Shown one piece after another: positions 1 to 9,560 of a DNA stretch of 64,000 bases. The DNA comes from Symsagittifera roscoffensis (lineage: Eukaryota; Xenacoelomorpha; Acoela; Convolutidae), in contig NC_087067.1 in NCBI RefSeq assembly GCF_963678635.1, forward strand, positions 8,475,716-8,539,715, written 5' to 3'. The notes below the pieces were generated by a model, which saw only the letters and a program-made list of their open reading frames with translations, was not told the origin of the DNA and searched no databases. The position numbers and the translations under genes were made by a program. How positions within the stretch are numbered: the stretch's first letter is position 1; every line of letters begins with the position of its first letter.

Positions 1-110
1 AAAATTTAAGAGGGCTATAATATCCAAAAAATTGTTCAAAATTTAAGAGGGCTATAATATCCAAAAAAGTTGTTCAAAATTTAAGAGGGCTATAATCTGT
101 TAAAAATTGA
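1..110. repeat. Tandem repeat, 37-38 bp unit
   Basis: Three head-to-tail copies of a unit beginning AAAATTTAAGAGGGCTATAA start at about 1, 38 and 76. The array may continue left of the window. Confidence 0.85.
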
Positions 111-734
111 TTCGAAATAGAAAACTGATATTTTGTGGCTTCCAAAATAAAACACTAAAAAATTTTCACAAAGTTCAGGTTACAACCCATTAAACTCAGT
201 TGGCCTCAGAAGAAACTTTTTTTCGAAATAGCTATGTCTGCAATTGACACGGTAGTTTTGGCGTAAAACTTGGCTGACTGAAAAAAAATTGATCTAATTT
301 TCCAAAAAATGCAGGTCCGAACATTGCCAAAGAAATTGCATCGTAATAATTTGGCAAGTTTTTCGTTTATCTTTTTTTGTCTAAAGTCAACACAATTTGA
401 GAAAAACGCGTTTTGAGGTTCTTTTTTTCTCATTTTGTCGGGTAATGTAAATCAGCACTGCAAGGTCTGCAGTTTTGCTAGTCTGCATTTTCTGTTTCTG
501 TTCCTCTGAACTTTTTTTGATAACAAAACAAGTCTGTTTGTATCCGAGCTATGCTTTGAAACTTTCAATCGCCTTTAAGGAGGAATCTTTTCTGGATAAA
601 TCATCTCGAATAATAAGACTTGATGAAATTCTTTCAAAGATTTTTTTTCAGAATTTCTATCAATATCTTTTCTCTATACGCTCGAAAGTGAAATTGGTGA
701 TTAGTTTTTAGTAACGCTTGAATAAGTCAATTCA

Positions 735-855
735 GTGAAGTCAATTTTGAGCCGCATAAGCATCAGTCCCGCAAATTTAGTATTACTGAAGCAATTTGGT
801 GAAGTCAATTTTGAGCCGCTTAAGCATCAGTAACGCAAATTTTATAACGCAAAAT
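735..855. repeat. Tandem duplication, 64 bp
   Basis: GTGAAGTCAATTTTGAGCCG occurs at 735 and 799, each followed by TAAGCATCAGT and CGCAAATTT. The rest of 111-884 shows no supported gene, only short AT-rich open frames. Confidence 0.8.
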
Positions 856-884
856 TTTTTATGGTCCAAATTAAAGTGAGTTGA

Positions 885-1035
885 CGATTTTCAGACCTCC
901 GGAAGCTAACAAAATTTAACCTTAGGTAACAAACCTTTTCAAATTTTAGCTCGGGACAGCAATACTTTTCAGATGATATGAAGACTCCGTTCAAAAATTA
1001 TAGGTAGAAAAGTCAAATTTTTTCAAAAAAACTGC
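885..1035 (-). mobile_element. Old fragment of the HINE-like repeat family
   Basis: The order ACCTTTTCAAATTTTAGCTC, GACAGCAATAC, TTTCAGATGATAT, CCGTTCAAAAATTATAGGTAG parallels the second half of the full copy at 4168-4699. It is diverged and truncated. The strand follows the canonical orientation described for the full copy. Confidence 0.55.
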
Positions 1036-3769
1036 AGTAAAACTATGACAAAAACAGAACAAAACCATAAAAATTGAAATTTTAGAACAATGCAATTTTT
1101 AGCGCAACTAGAGATTGCTGGGTGAAAAAATTTTGGATTAGTTGTCGTCAAAGTTTTTTTTGAATTGGAATAAATTACTTGAAAATGACAATCTTTGTAG
1201 AAGTATTTTGTTTGACGCAGTGCCTGGCAAACTTCAGAAGAAAAAGTTTTTTTACAACCTTTCATATTGTGGTACTTGGGTGAATATGAAAGAAAAAAAT
1301 GAACGCTTAAATTTTTTGTTTGAAAATTTTTTCCAAGAGTATATTTCTGATACGTGCGCTCTGATACATTCCTTTAATTGTCAATTATAAAATCGGCTAA
1401 GACAAAACGGTCAGTCCGGCTTTCCGTAATGGTGAAAAAAATTTTGATTTCTGAGAAAACGTATCAAAAGACAAAGGTAATGATTTTGTAAGATTATGTC
1501 ACCAAATGCCATCTGTTTTTGTCTGTGGTATTTGAATAAGATTGAAATTACGAAAAAAAAACAACTTTGATGCACACCAGAAAACAGAACCCTTTTTTTC
1601 AATGGCAAAAAAAGAAATATTAAAAAAGTCTGCTTGAGCTCAATGATCTGCTGATTCAGAAAAATAGGATTTGTAAAAAAACTAAAGAAGGGCATAAACT
1701 AGCCATTTATAGTCGAGCTCAATTAAATTCTAATTGATACTTCGAGAAGAAGTCTAATTTCGCTATAGTTGGTTTTTTAAAATTTTTTGCTGAACTTTTT
1801 TTCTTGAAAAAATTGGTGAGAAAATTGAACACCTAAATTTCAACATTTTTTGTCCCAATAAAATGTGGCTGTGGATTGAAAAAATCAATTACAACTGTTT
1901 TGAGCTAAACTGTTTGAGATTAAGATAGTTTATTGAATATTGCAAGCACTCCACTGAATTTATTTGGGACATAAAAATTAGACATCAAACGGGCTGAAAT
2001 AGATAAAGTTTTACCGAAGCTTGAAAAAACAATGATGATTACATGTTTTCTTGAATAAAAATTAGTTTTGAGGTATTTTTCAACTATTCTATTTTTAAAA
2101 TATTCCAAGCAAAATCACGTAACAGGTTCCTGCCTTTAGTTTTGTGACGGAGTCAAAAAGGGAAATTGGGTTAAACCTAATTGAGGAAACATGCAGTGTA
2201 GCAACCAAACTGAGAATTTCAAAAAACGATCACCAAAAATTAGACGACCTCACAGCTTATTTCCAAAAAACGTACCAAAGGCGATTTAATTGGCCGAAAA
2301 ACACTTTTTCCTATTTTTTTTTGAAATCATTATCAAAAGGTTGATCTGTTCTAGCCCGAACCGCATAGGCAGTTGAAGGGTGGCATCTGGGTGTAACAGC
2401 TTTGTTCTAAGGCAGCCATTCTTCACTATATATGTTTCTCGAAAAAATTCAAAAAGATTCCTACAGTCCAAAGTTCAATATTTTGAAGGCATCCAGCGGT
2501 ACTATCAACTTATCCCGGAAAATGTACCGTGATCTTAATTTAAAAATTCAGCAGATAACTAGCTCATATACAGACTTCAACATATTTTCCTATATCCTTT
2601 CTCTTGCCCTTTGAACCCATTAAATTTTGTTTTAGTTTTTGACTAATTTCTCCTAAATTTAAATTTGTTTGATCAACTTTTTTGTAGACGTCTCCTTGCA
2701 CCCTCATGGAGAACTCTGAAACGCAATACTACGACTGGGGTTCAAAAATTCTGTCTCTAGCAATTTGATCCCAGAGTAATTGCCGTTTTTTACGGAAAGC
2801 TAGGTTGGGGGTATGGGCCTGACGGTCCTTTGAGTATTGCGTCTAGCAAAAAAAAAGTGATCGAATTTGAGAATTCATTTTTTTTTGTCAAAAAGAATGA
2901 CAAGTGTTTCGTAAGCAAAATGATTTCAAAGCTTTAAGTTTTTGAAAAAATTAATTTCAATTTTGTACCGACTTGAGTTGTCTGAAAAATCGGGCCATTT
3001 TTGGCAAAGTTGATTTTAAATAATTGGAAACCCTTTTCAAGTTCAACTGTAGTCTAAACTGTTTTGAAGTTTGAGTTTCACTTTTAAGGCCATGTGATTG
3101 GCAAGGTCATTTATGTTCGAATTTTTTGCAGCATTATTTTTGCTGTTTCTTTGATTTTAACTGACGCTTTGTTGTTGCTTTGATCGATTAGCCACTTTAT
3201 TTTCAATTCTCAGGTTCTTTGTTATTTTATTATGGTATCTTATGTCATGGGCAATTTTAGAACGAGGTTTTTTTTTGGAATGGTATCTTATTGACTGGGC
3301 TCTTCTCGTTTGGGATCTTATGGTAAGGGATCTCTTTTCATGTAACCATCTGAAACTGCTGTAATTGAAAGCTGTTTCATGAGTACTTTATATTATCTTG
3401 TAAAGTATTTCAAAGGATATCATTTTAGAAGTCAAAAACTCAAATGTTATCATTTTCTATGGAATAAAGTAGTTTCAGTTTTTTAGCTAGATTTATTCAA
3501 TCATTTTAAAAGATAGTGAAAACTGGTATTTCAGCTCGGATTTAAAAAAGCTTTCCGTTCATTTGTAACTTATGAAAATTCTGAAAAACCAGTTTTCAGA
3601 AAAACTTAAACTGACCGAAGACAAAGCAAATTGCTGGTATCAAAACACAGTGCTTAATGTTTGGATTGAATTTCCTTGTCAATAGAAAAATTGATTTAAA
3701 ATGACGAAAATTTCCAAAAATTAAAGCGAAACCAAAAATTGACCGAATTGCATGCCTCAGTTTTGTGTT
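1036..3769. other. No supported gene; AT-rich spacer
   Basis: No recognisable gene or long repeat was found here. Short open frames at 1142-1390 (no ATG) and 2144-2614 are discussed elsewhere. A possible inverted pair, ACGCAATACT near 2718 and AGTATTGCGT near 2840, could mark a very small degraded element. Confidence 0.4.
2144..2614 (+). other. Two adjacent short ORFs with similar C-terminal pattern
   Basis: An ORF at 2144-2344 (66 codons, GTG or downstream start) is followed by an ATG-initiated ORF at 2432-2614 (60 codons). Their second halves can be aligned by eye: Ser-Lys/Arg, then Leu, Tyr, Phe-Asn and Phe-Ser-Tyr in the same order, close to the C-terminus of each. The family is not recognised and there is no splice, promoter or poly(A) evidence. 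ORFs of this length are common by chance in this window, so the shared pattern is the only reason to list them. Confidence 0.15.
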
Positions 3770-3955
3770 ATTATTAGCTTACGCTTTGATAGCACGAAAT
3801 GTTAAAATGCGTAATTATCCCAAATTGACCAAATTAGCGATTATTGAACCTCCCTAATTCTACAAAAATTGAACACCTTAAAATGTTTTTGAAACTTAAG
3901 ATCAGGGCAGCAATACATTTCGGCTGATTCAAATTGCTGAAAATCAACATGTTAA
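3770..3955 (-). mobile_element. Old fragment of the HINE-like repeat family
   Basis: GCTTACGCTTTGATAGCACG, ATTATCCCAAATTGACCAAA, CCTCCCTAATTCTAC and ATCAGGGCAGCAATAC run in the same order as the middle of the full copy at 4168-4699, but diverged. It lies about 210 bp from that full copy, so the two are separate insertions. Confidence 0.6.
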
Positions 3956-3989
3956 TTTTAAATTTTTGGTTTTCCATTGGTATTTGTAG

Positions 3990-4099
3990 GATCGCTTAAC
4001 CAAGTAATCGAACTTGTTAGCCAAAAGCATGACCCATTACCTAGTTTTGTACGTGTAGTCTATTTTGATACGCCGACATCTAATAAATTACACTCAACT
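3990..4099 (+). CDS. Candidate orphan internal exon
   Basis: A 110-nt open segment lies between a plausible acceptor (TATTTGTAG, ending 3989) and a consensus donor (GTAAGT at 4100). It reads about 36 codons in one frame, including the short strings SLNQVIELVSQKHD and VYFDTPTSNKLHS, with a codon-like composition that is richer in G and C than the flanks. It enters in phase 1 and leaves in phase 0. I do not recognise the protein family. No partner exon was identified with certainty; the candidate exons at 6366-6623 are on the same strand, but a repeat element lies between them. It may be a decayed exon or chance. Confidence 0.35.
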
Positions 4100-4167
4100 G
4101 TAAGTAAAAGCCAACGAAAGAGTCAAAAGGTTTTGAGGAGTATGAATCTAATAATCATCAAATCAAA

Positions 4168-4699
4168 CAAGACTGCTCGTATCAGGGCAAAGCCTTGAAT
4201 GTTCCGACTGCCTATTAAGGTTTATGGAGCAATAAAAACATTAAAAAATTAAATGAAATAAAACAAAATGAAGAAAAAAGTTTCTAAAATTTGAAATTTT
4301 TTATGAAAATCATCACCCCACACGCCATATTAAGTACAAAAGGATAATATTCGCTCCTTGAAACAAATCAATTATGGCAAATAAGCTTCTTTCAACCAAT
4401 TTGGAACGATTTCTAAGAGGGATTAACTCTCCGCTTACGCGTTAATAGCGCGAAATATATCGCGCGTTAATTGTCCCAAATTGGCCAAAATGGCAATCTG
4501 TAAACCCCCGTAATTTTACGAAAAATAGTCACAGGTAAAACATCTTTTCAAATTGGAGCTCAAGACAACAATACCTTTCAAATGATATAAAAAAAATTCC
4601 GTCAAAAATGGCTAGTTGAAAATTCGAAATTTGTCTGAAGAAAAAAAAACCCACTCGAGCACAAATATTCCGTTACTTTCGTGTCGAAAGTCGGAACAA
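4168..4699 (-). mobile_element. HINE/helentron-like non-autonomous element, full copy
   Basis: This is a 532-bp dispersed repeat. Read on the minus strand it starts TTGTTCCGACTTTCG. Near its other end it carries the inverted complement (AGTCGGAACA), then a hairpin (CAAGGCTTTGCCCTG here, perfect CAGGGCTTTGCCCTG in 51706-52234), and ends ATACGAGCAGTCTTG. The middle contains a GCGCGA..TCGCGC hairpin. Asymmetric inverted repeats, a 3'-terminal hairpin, no target duplication and insertion at TT are the published hallmarks of helentrons and HINEs. No coding capacity is seen, so an autonomous partner would have to supply the Rep/helicase. Confidence 0.65.
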
Positions 4700-5143
4700 T
4701 AAACAATCTTTCCTAGAAGATACGGGATATTGATTAAGAGTAAGAAAAGGATTAGCAGTCGAAAAAAGCTTTTGAGAAAAGGTAAGCAGTATTGGAAAGG
4801 AATGGTAGATTTGGTTCTCCTCTAGAATCAGATCCGTAACTGATAATGAGAAAAAACAGATATTTTTGAGAAGGAAACACGTGAATTAGATCGCCGAGCC
4901 TCAAATTCAGCTGATACTATCCCATATGCCTGGACACTCTTCTGCTAACTCTAATGATTCAATTGAAAACCTCCAGTTAATTTTGTAGAAATGGCGGAAC
5001 ATCAGCCGACAAAACACCACTGAAATAGGGGCAGAAAAATACAAAAAAGTATCGGGCGACACAAAATTAGTCCTTTTTGGTATTGTGATTGAAACTGAGT
5101 TGTAGTTGTCCCGCTATTGCACGGTGCCAAAGAGAGACATTCT
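4700..5143. other. Spacer, no supported gene
   Basis: This stretch holds no recognisable gene, repeat or RNA. Confidence 0.4.
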
Positions 5144-6258
5144 CCCGGGATGACCAAAAATACTAGTCATACAATTTCCATATATGGAAAAATGCTAGTC
5201 ATACACTTTTCATACAATTCCATACGTACATAAAATTGCATGAAAGGTCTATGATTAGTATTTTTTCATATATGGAAATTGTATGACTAGCATTTTTCCA
5301 TAAACCAAAAATATTGATTTTTTACATTTTAATTTCTCAAAATTTTTTGGTTGTGTTCGTAACCGGACACAATTGACATAAACCTTGATTACTCAAACGT
5401 AGTAATCAACGATTTGGCCGTCTCGCATTAAAAATGCATTGGAAACAATCTGATATGTGTTACTTCTGTCTCAGACAAATAATATAACGAAAGTAATGAA
5501 CTTTTAAATTTTGGCAATAATTTTCAAAGATGATTACTTCTAAAATTTGAATTTTTAAATTACCAGACATTGATCAAGGCATACAAAAACATGTCATACA
5601 AAAAAAGAGGAGTTTTAAGCGTTTTCGAAAAAAATTATGAAGAGAAGGGAAAAAAATCCAACATTAGTATATCCAGGACTACGTTATACACACAAAAAAT
5701 TAAATTTTGCATGCAAAATTTTTTTTTCAAAAAATGTTTGTTTGAATACGTAAATCAATTTGCGGTTGAAAAAAAAACACAAAAAATTTTTGGGGGCAAT
5801 TTTAAAAAAAATTTTGTCGTCGCCATCAAAAAAATGCTAGTCATACAATTTCCATATATGGAAATTGTATGGTTAGTGTTTTTTTTTCAGAAAACGAAAA
5901 ATTTTTTAAAATTCAACGTTTTCAGTCGTAGCAGCCCGAAAAACGCTTAAATGTTTTGCCAGCAGTTGCATTGATTGTTCAAATCGTTTTTTTCACAAAA
6001 ATTTTTTTTTGAAAAATTCTAATCATACAATTTCCATATATGGAAATTGTATGGCAAGCATTTTTTTTCATACCATTTTTTTCCTTTTTTTATGAAGAGA
6101 TACCAATTTAGATACCAAAACAACTATAAAATACCTTTGAAATTCGATTAAACTCATTTTGCAAAAATGTATGAAATTTGTATGACTAGCATTTTTCCAT
6201 AGACTAAGTGTATGAAATTGTATGATTAGCATTTTCGGTCTATGAAGGTCAACCCGGG
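5144..6258. mobile_element. Palindrome-rich element with inverted CCCGGG termini (copy 1)
   Basis: The left end reads CCCGGGATGACC and the right end GGTCAACCCGGG, an inverted terminal pair with one mismatch. Inside are at least four near-perfect palindromes built on TAGTCATACAATTTCCATAT and its complement, at about 5160-5210, 5258-5302, 5832-5885 and 6017-6064. The central part (5518-5900) is homologous to 44930-45290, so this is a repeated element. The 126-codon ORF at 5570-5950 runs into the palindromes and is not considered a gene. No target duplication was found. Confidence 0.65.
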
Positions 6259-6365
6259 CTGCGATGGCGTCCAGAGAATCAAAAAACACGTCCCTTAGAG
6301 GATAAACTATCAGAGTCTAATATACTCGAAATGTCTTGTCAAACTTAACATTGAATGTATTTCAG

Positions 6366-6623
6366 TCATTCCAATTTTAGGAATCGTTTTTCATTTGCAA
6401 GCGAATCTTTCAAAATGAATAGAATGAGCACGAAATGGATTGTGCGATTGACAATGATTGATGTTTGGAACTATTTGAAAAGCCCACGTAAGTTTAAAAA
6501 TTGTAATTTACTCAAAAATTTGGGAGATTATTTTCAGTAAAATATGATGAGATATATCAGATACCCGGGTTGACATCCCAACAAAAAACTGCTGATTATA
6601 ATTTTTATAATTTGATTGCGTGA
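6366..6623 (+). CDS. Candidate 3' end of a gene: two exons with a 50-nt intron
   Basis: Exon 6366-6487 follows the acceptor TGTATTTCAG and ends at the donor GTAAGTTT. A 50-nt intron (6488-6537) ends in ATTTTCAG. The reading frame continues across the junction (phase 1) from 6538 to TGA at 6621-6623. The joined frame gives about 69 codons, including SESFKMNRMSTKWIVRL, MIDVWNYLKSP and KYDEIYQI. I do not recognise the family. The intron size and TTTTCAG end fit compact-intron invertebrates such as nematodes. The last 20 codons overlap the CCCGGGTTGACA motif at 6564, so the original C-terminus may have been replaced by a repeat insertion. No upstream exon was identified. Confidence 0.4.
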
Positions 6624-9560
6624 ATAAAGTGTTATATTACAAATTTTCAAAACCGTTTTAAAGATTTTGAAACAAACTTTGATGTGTTTGACGGTTTTGA
6701 AAGCTTCTGATCATCAAAATGCTGATTATGAACAGATGTCCAAAATTACTTTGAACGCTTTTTTTATCGCAAGCTTAATTTTAATTCCATGCTCAAAAAA
6801 GTTTTTGTGGAATTCTTTTTAGGTGTACTTTTCAACAGACATTTCAACACTCATTGAGTTCTTTAATCCGAACGAATTTAAAAATAGATAAAGTTTCTTA
6901 ACTTGATTGAATGGAAAAAAGATCAAATTACAAGTTTCAAAAACCGTTTTAAGGACTCTAAAACAATTGACGGCTTCGGAAACTTCTGATCTTTTACAAT
7001 GATTAAATGGAAAAAATCAAATTGAAGTTTTCGGAAAGCAATTTTAAGAACGCTCTTTGAAAATTTGACTGGTAGTAAGCACTTTGATTATTAAAAAAAC
7101 TGATTTTGGACAGAAACCAAATAAATTTATGCAATGATTGTATGGAAAAAAGGTCGTTCTACAAATTTCATTAACAAAATAATATTTTTAAGATTCTAGA
7201 TCCAATCTACGGCCTCTTCGATGATTTTAGAGCTATTTGAATGTCTAAATAAACTTGAATATGAACAAAACTTGCAAAAAATTTTAAATGATTTTCTAAT
7301 CACAAGCTGACTTCAAAGCTCAAATGAACTTTTTAAGAAAACAATTTTCTTGCAAGCTAAATTTTGATTTTTTTTTCGCCGTAACTTGTTTTTTGTTACA
7401 TAGTCAATTTTAGTGTAGTTTGATTTCATACACTAAACTGAAATCAAATCTAATAACAGTTGTTTTTGATTGTGTGAAAAAAAATCAAAATACAAATATG
7501 AAAAATGAAAATTTTGTTCTCTTTGACGATTTTGAAGTTTTTCAATGACATTTACTGATTGCATAAAAAAGATAGTTTTGCAAAATTCTAAAATCGCTGG
7601 AGGACTCTAAAACATAATTTGTAATCTACTTAAGAGTGTATGGGGTTACTAATTATCAAAAAACCCTATTTTGTACACAAATCCAACGTTAATAGTTATT
7701 TATTGTATAAGACCATATTACAAAAATTATAAAATGTTTCAAGAGTTGCAAAATAAATTTTGGTCTCTTTGATGGTTTTAAAGCTTTTTAATTTTTTAAC
7801 AGAAAACGAAAAAGAGTTTAAAGTTTTTTATCACGAGTTAACTTCTGCGCTCAAGAACTATTTTATGGAATGAAGTTATTTGCACTAAGAGTTTTGATTT
7901 CATGCACTGAATAATCTTTTATTCTAGTATTTTTTCTTCACGATTTTATGAGAAAAGGATCAAATTACCCATTTCAAAAATTGCTTTAAGCACTCTACAA
8001 CAAATTTTTAGTCTCTATGACAGTTCTGAAGCTTTCCAACTTTTTACGATGATTTTATAAAATAAAATCACTTTACAAACATCAAAAACCGTATTAAGGA
8101 CTCTGAAGTAAATTTTTGCTCTCATTGACGATTTTGAAGCTTCCTGATTATCAAAAATCTCATTGCATAACAAATTTCAACAGCCTTTTTCATTTATTGT
8201 ATATAAAAGGACCAAATTAGAAACTTCAAAAACTTTTTCAAGAACTTTTTACAACTTTTCTAATTTCTTTGACAGTTTCGAAGTTTTCTGATTTTTACAT
8301 TGTTTGTATAGAAAAAAAAAACAATTTGCAGTTTTTGAAAATTAATTTAAGGATTGTTCAACAAATTTTTGGCCATTTTGACAGTATGGAATCAATGTCA
8401 TTAAAAAAAGAAAACTGATTTTGGACAGAAGTTTAATAATTTTGTACATTGATTGTAAGAAAAAAGATCGTTCTAAAAGTTTGTAAAAAAAGTCAGGGCT
8501 CTAGAACAAATTTTTGTCCTCTTCGACGGTTTTGAATTTTCTTGATCGTCAAAAAAAAACTAATTTCAAGATTGTTTATCACAAGCTGACTTCACTGCTC
8601 AAAAGAACATTTTATGGAAAAAGTTTGCTTGCATGTAAAATTTCGATTTTCTCGCCATAAGTTTCTTTTTGCATAGCCAATTTTAGTATGTTTTGACTTC
8701 ATACACACTAAAAAGAGTTCAAATCTAAAACCAATTTAATACCTTGATTGTCTGAAAAAAAAGAGGATCAAAATACAATAATCGAAAAAAATTGCTTGAA
8801 GAACTGTAATATAAATTTTTGTTCTCCTTGACTGTTTTGAAGTGTTTCAATTTTTAAACATTGATTGCTTGAAAAAAATTTATGAGGTATAAAAACCGAT
8901 AAAAACTCTAAAACAAGTTTTTAAGTCTCATTGACGGTATTGAAAACTTTTGCTTGTCGTAAAAATGATTTTGTACAAAATTCTTATAGTTTCATATATT
9001 TCAAATATTTTTTAATGAGAAAGATCAGATTACAAATGCAAAAAGAGCTTAAAGCAAACTTTTGGTCTTTATGTCGGTTTTGAAGCTTTGTGATTATCAG
9101 AACCTGATTTTGAACAGAAATCAAAATTGAGTTAAAATTTTTTTTATCGCAAGCCATTATTTGTGCTCAAATCAATACTTTACGGAAAAAATAATATGCG
9201 TGCAAAGTATTGTTTTTTTGCCATGATGCGATTTTTCAGATGCATATTTAGTGCTTTTTGATTTGATACATTGAATTGAAAAGTACGGTTTTCTACTTTG
9301 ATTGCATCAAAAAAATTTCACTACTTTTTTTTTACTATGTTTGCACACAAAGTCAAACTTTAAAATTACTCCGGTTCATTGCTATGATAGTACATTAAGT
9401 CTCAGTACAGTTTTTGCTATGTTTTTCAAAATCAAATTCCAAAATTAAAAATATGTTTTGAGCACTCTTAAATAAATTTTTAGTCTCTTTGACGGTTTTG
9501 AAACTTTCCAATTTTAATGCATGCACATATTCAATGCTTTTTTTCTATAACGTTTGTTTT
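6564..9560. repeat. Degenerate tandem array, about 200-bp unit
   Basis: The array opens with CCCGGGTTGACATCC. A core resembling TTTGACGGTTTTGAAGCTT, followed by CTGATTATCAAAA and preceded by AAAAACCGTTTTAAGGACTC, recurs about 14 times (near 6689, 6970, 7541, 7770, 8017, 8123, 8269, 8376, 8521, 8829, 8930, 9071 and 9490). Other shared strings are GATTGNNTGGAAAAAAGATC and TTTTTATCGCAAGC. Units are heavily diverged and irregular in length. The same vocabulary reappears at 32560-32960. No gene is supported inside. Confidence 0.7.

Noticed and set aside
1142-1390. 82-codon ORF with protein-like text
   Set aside because: No ATG and no flanking splice signals; its length is within chance expectation.
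4168-4699. Interpretation of this family as canonical Helitron
   Set aside because: It lacks a 5' TC and a 3' CTRR end and has inverted repeats, so helentron/HINE fits better.
5570-5950. 126-codon ORF, one of the longer plus-strand ORFs outside the retrotransposon
   Set aside because: It lies inside the palindrome-rich element, reads through a palindrome, and the homologous copy at 44990-45290 does not keep the frame.
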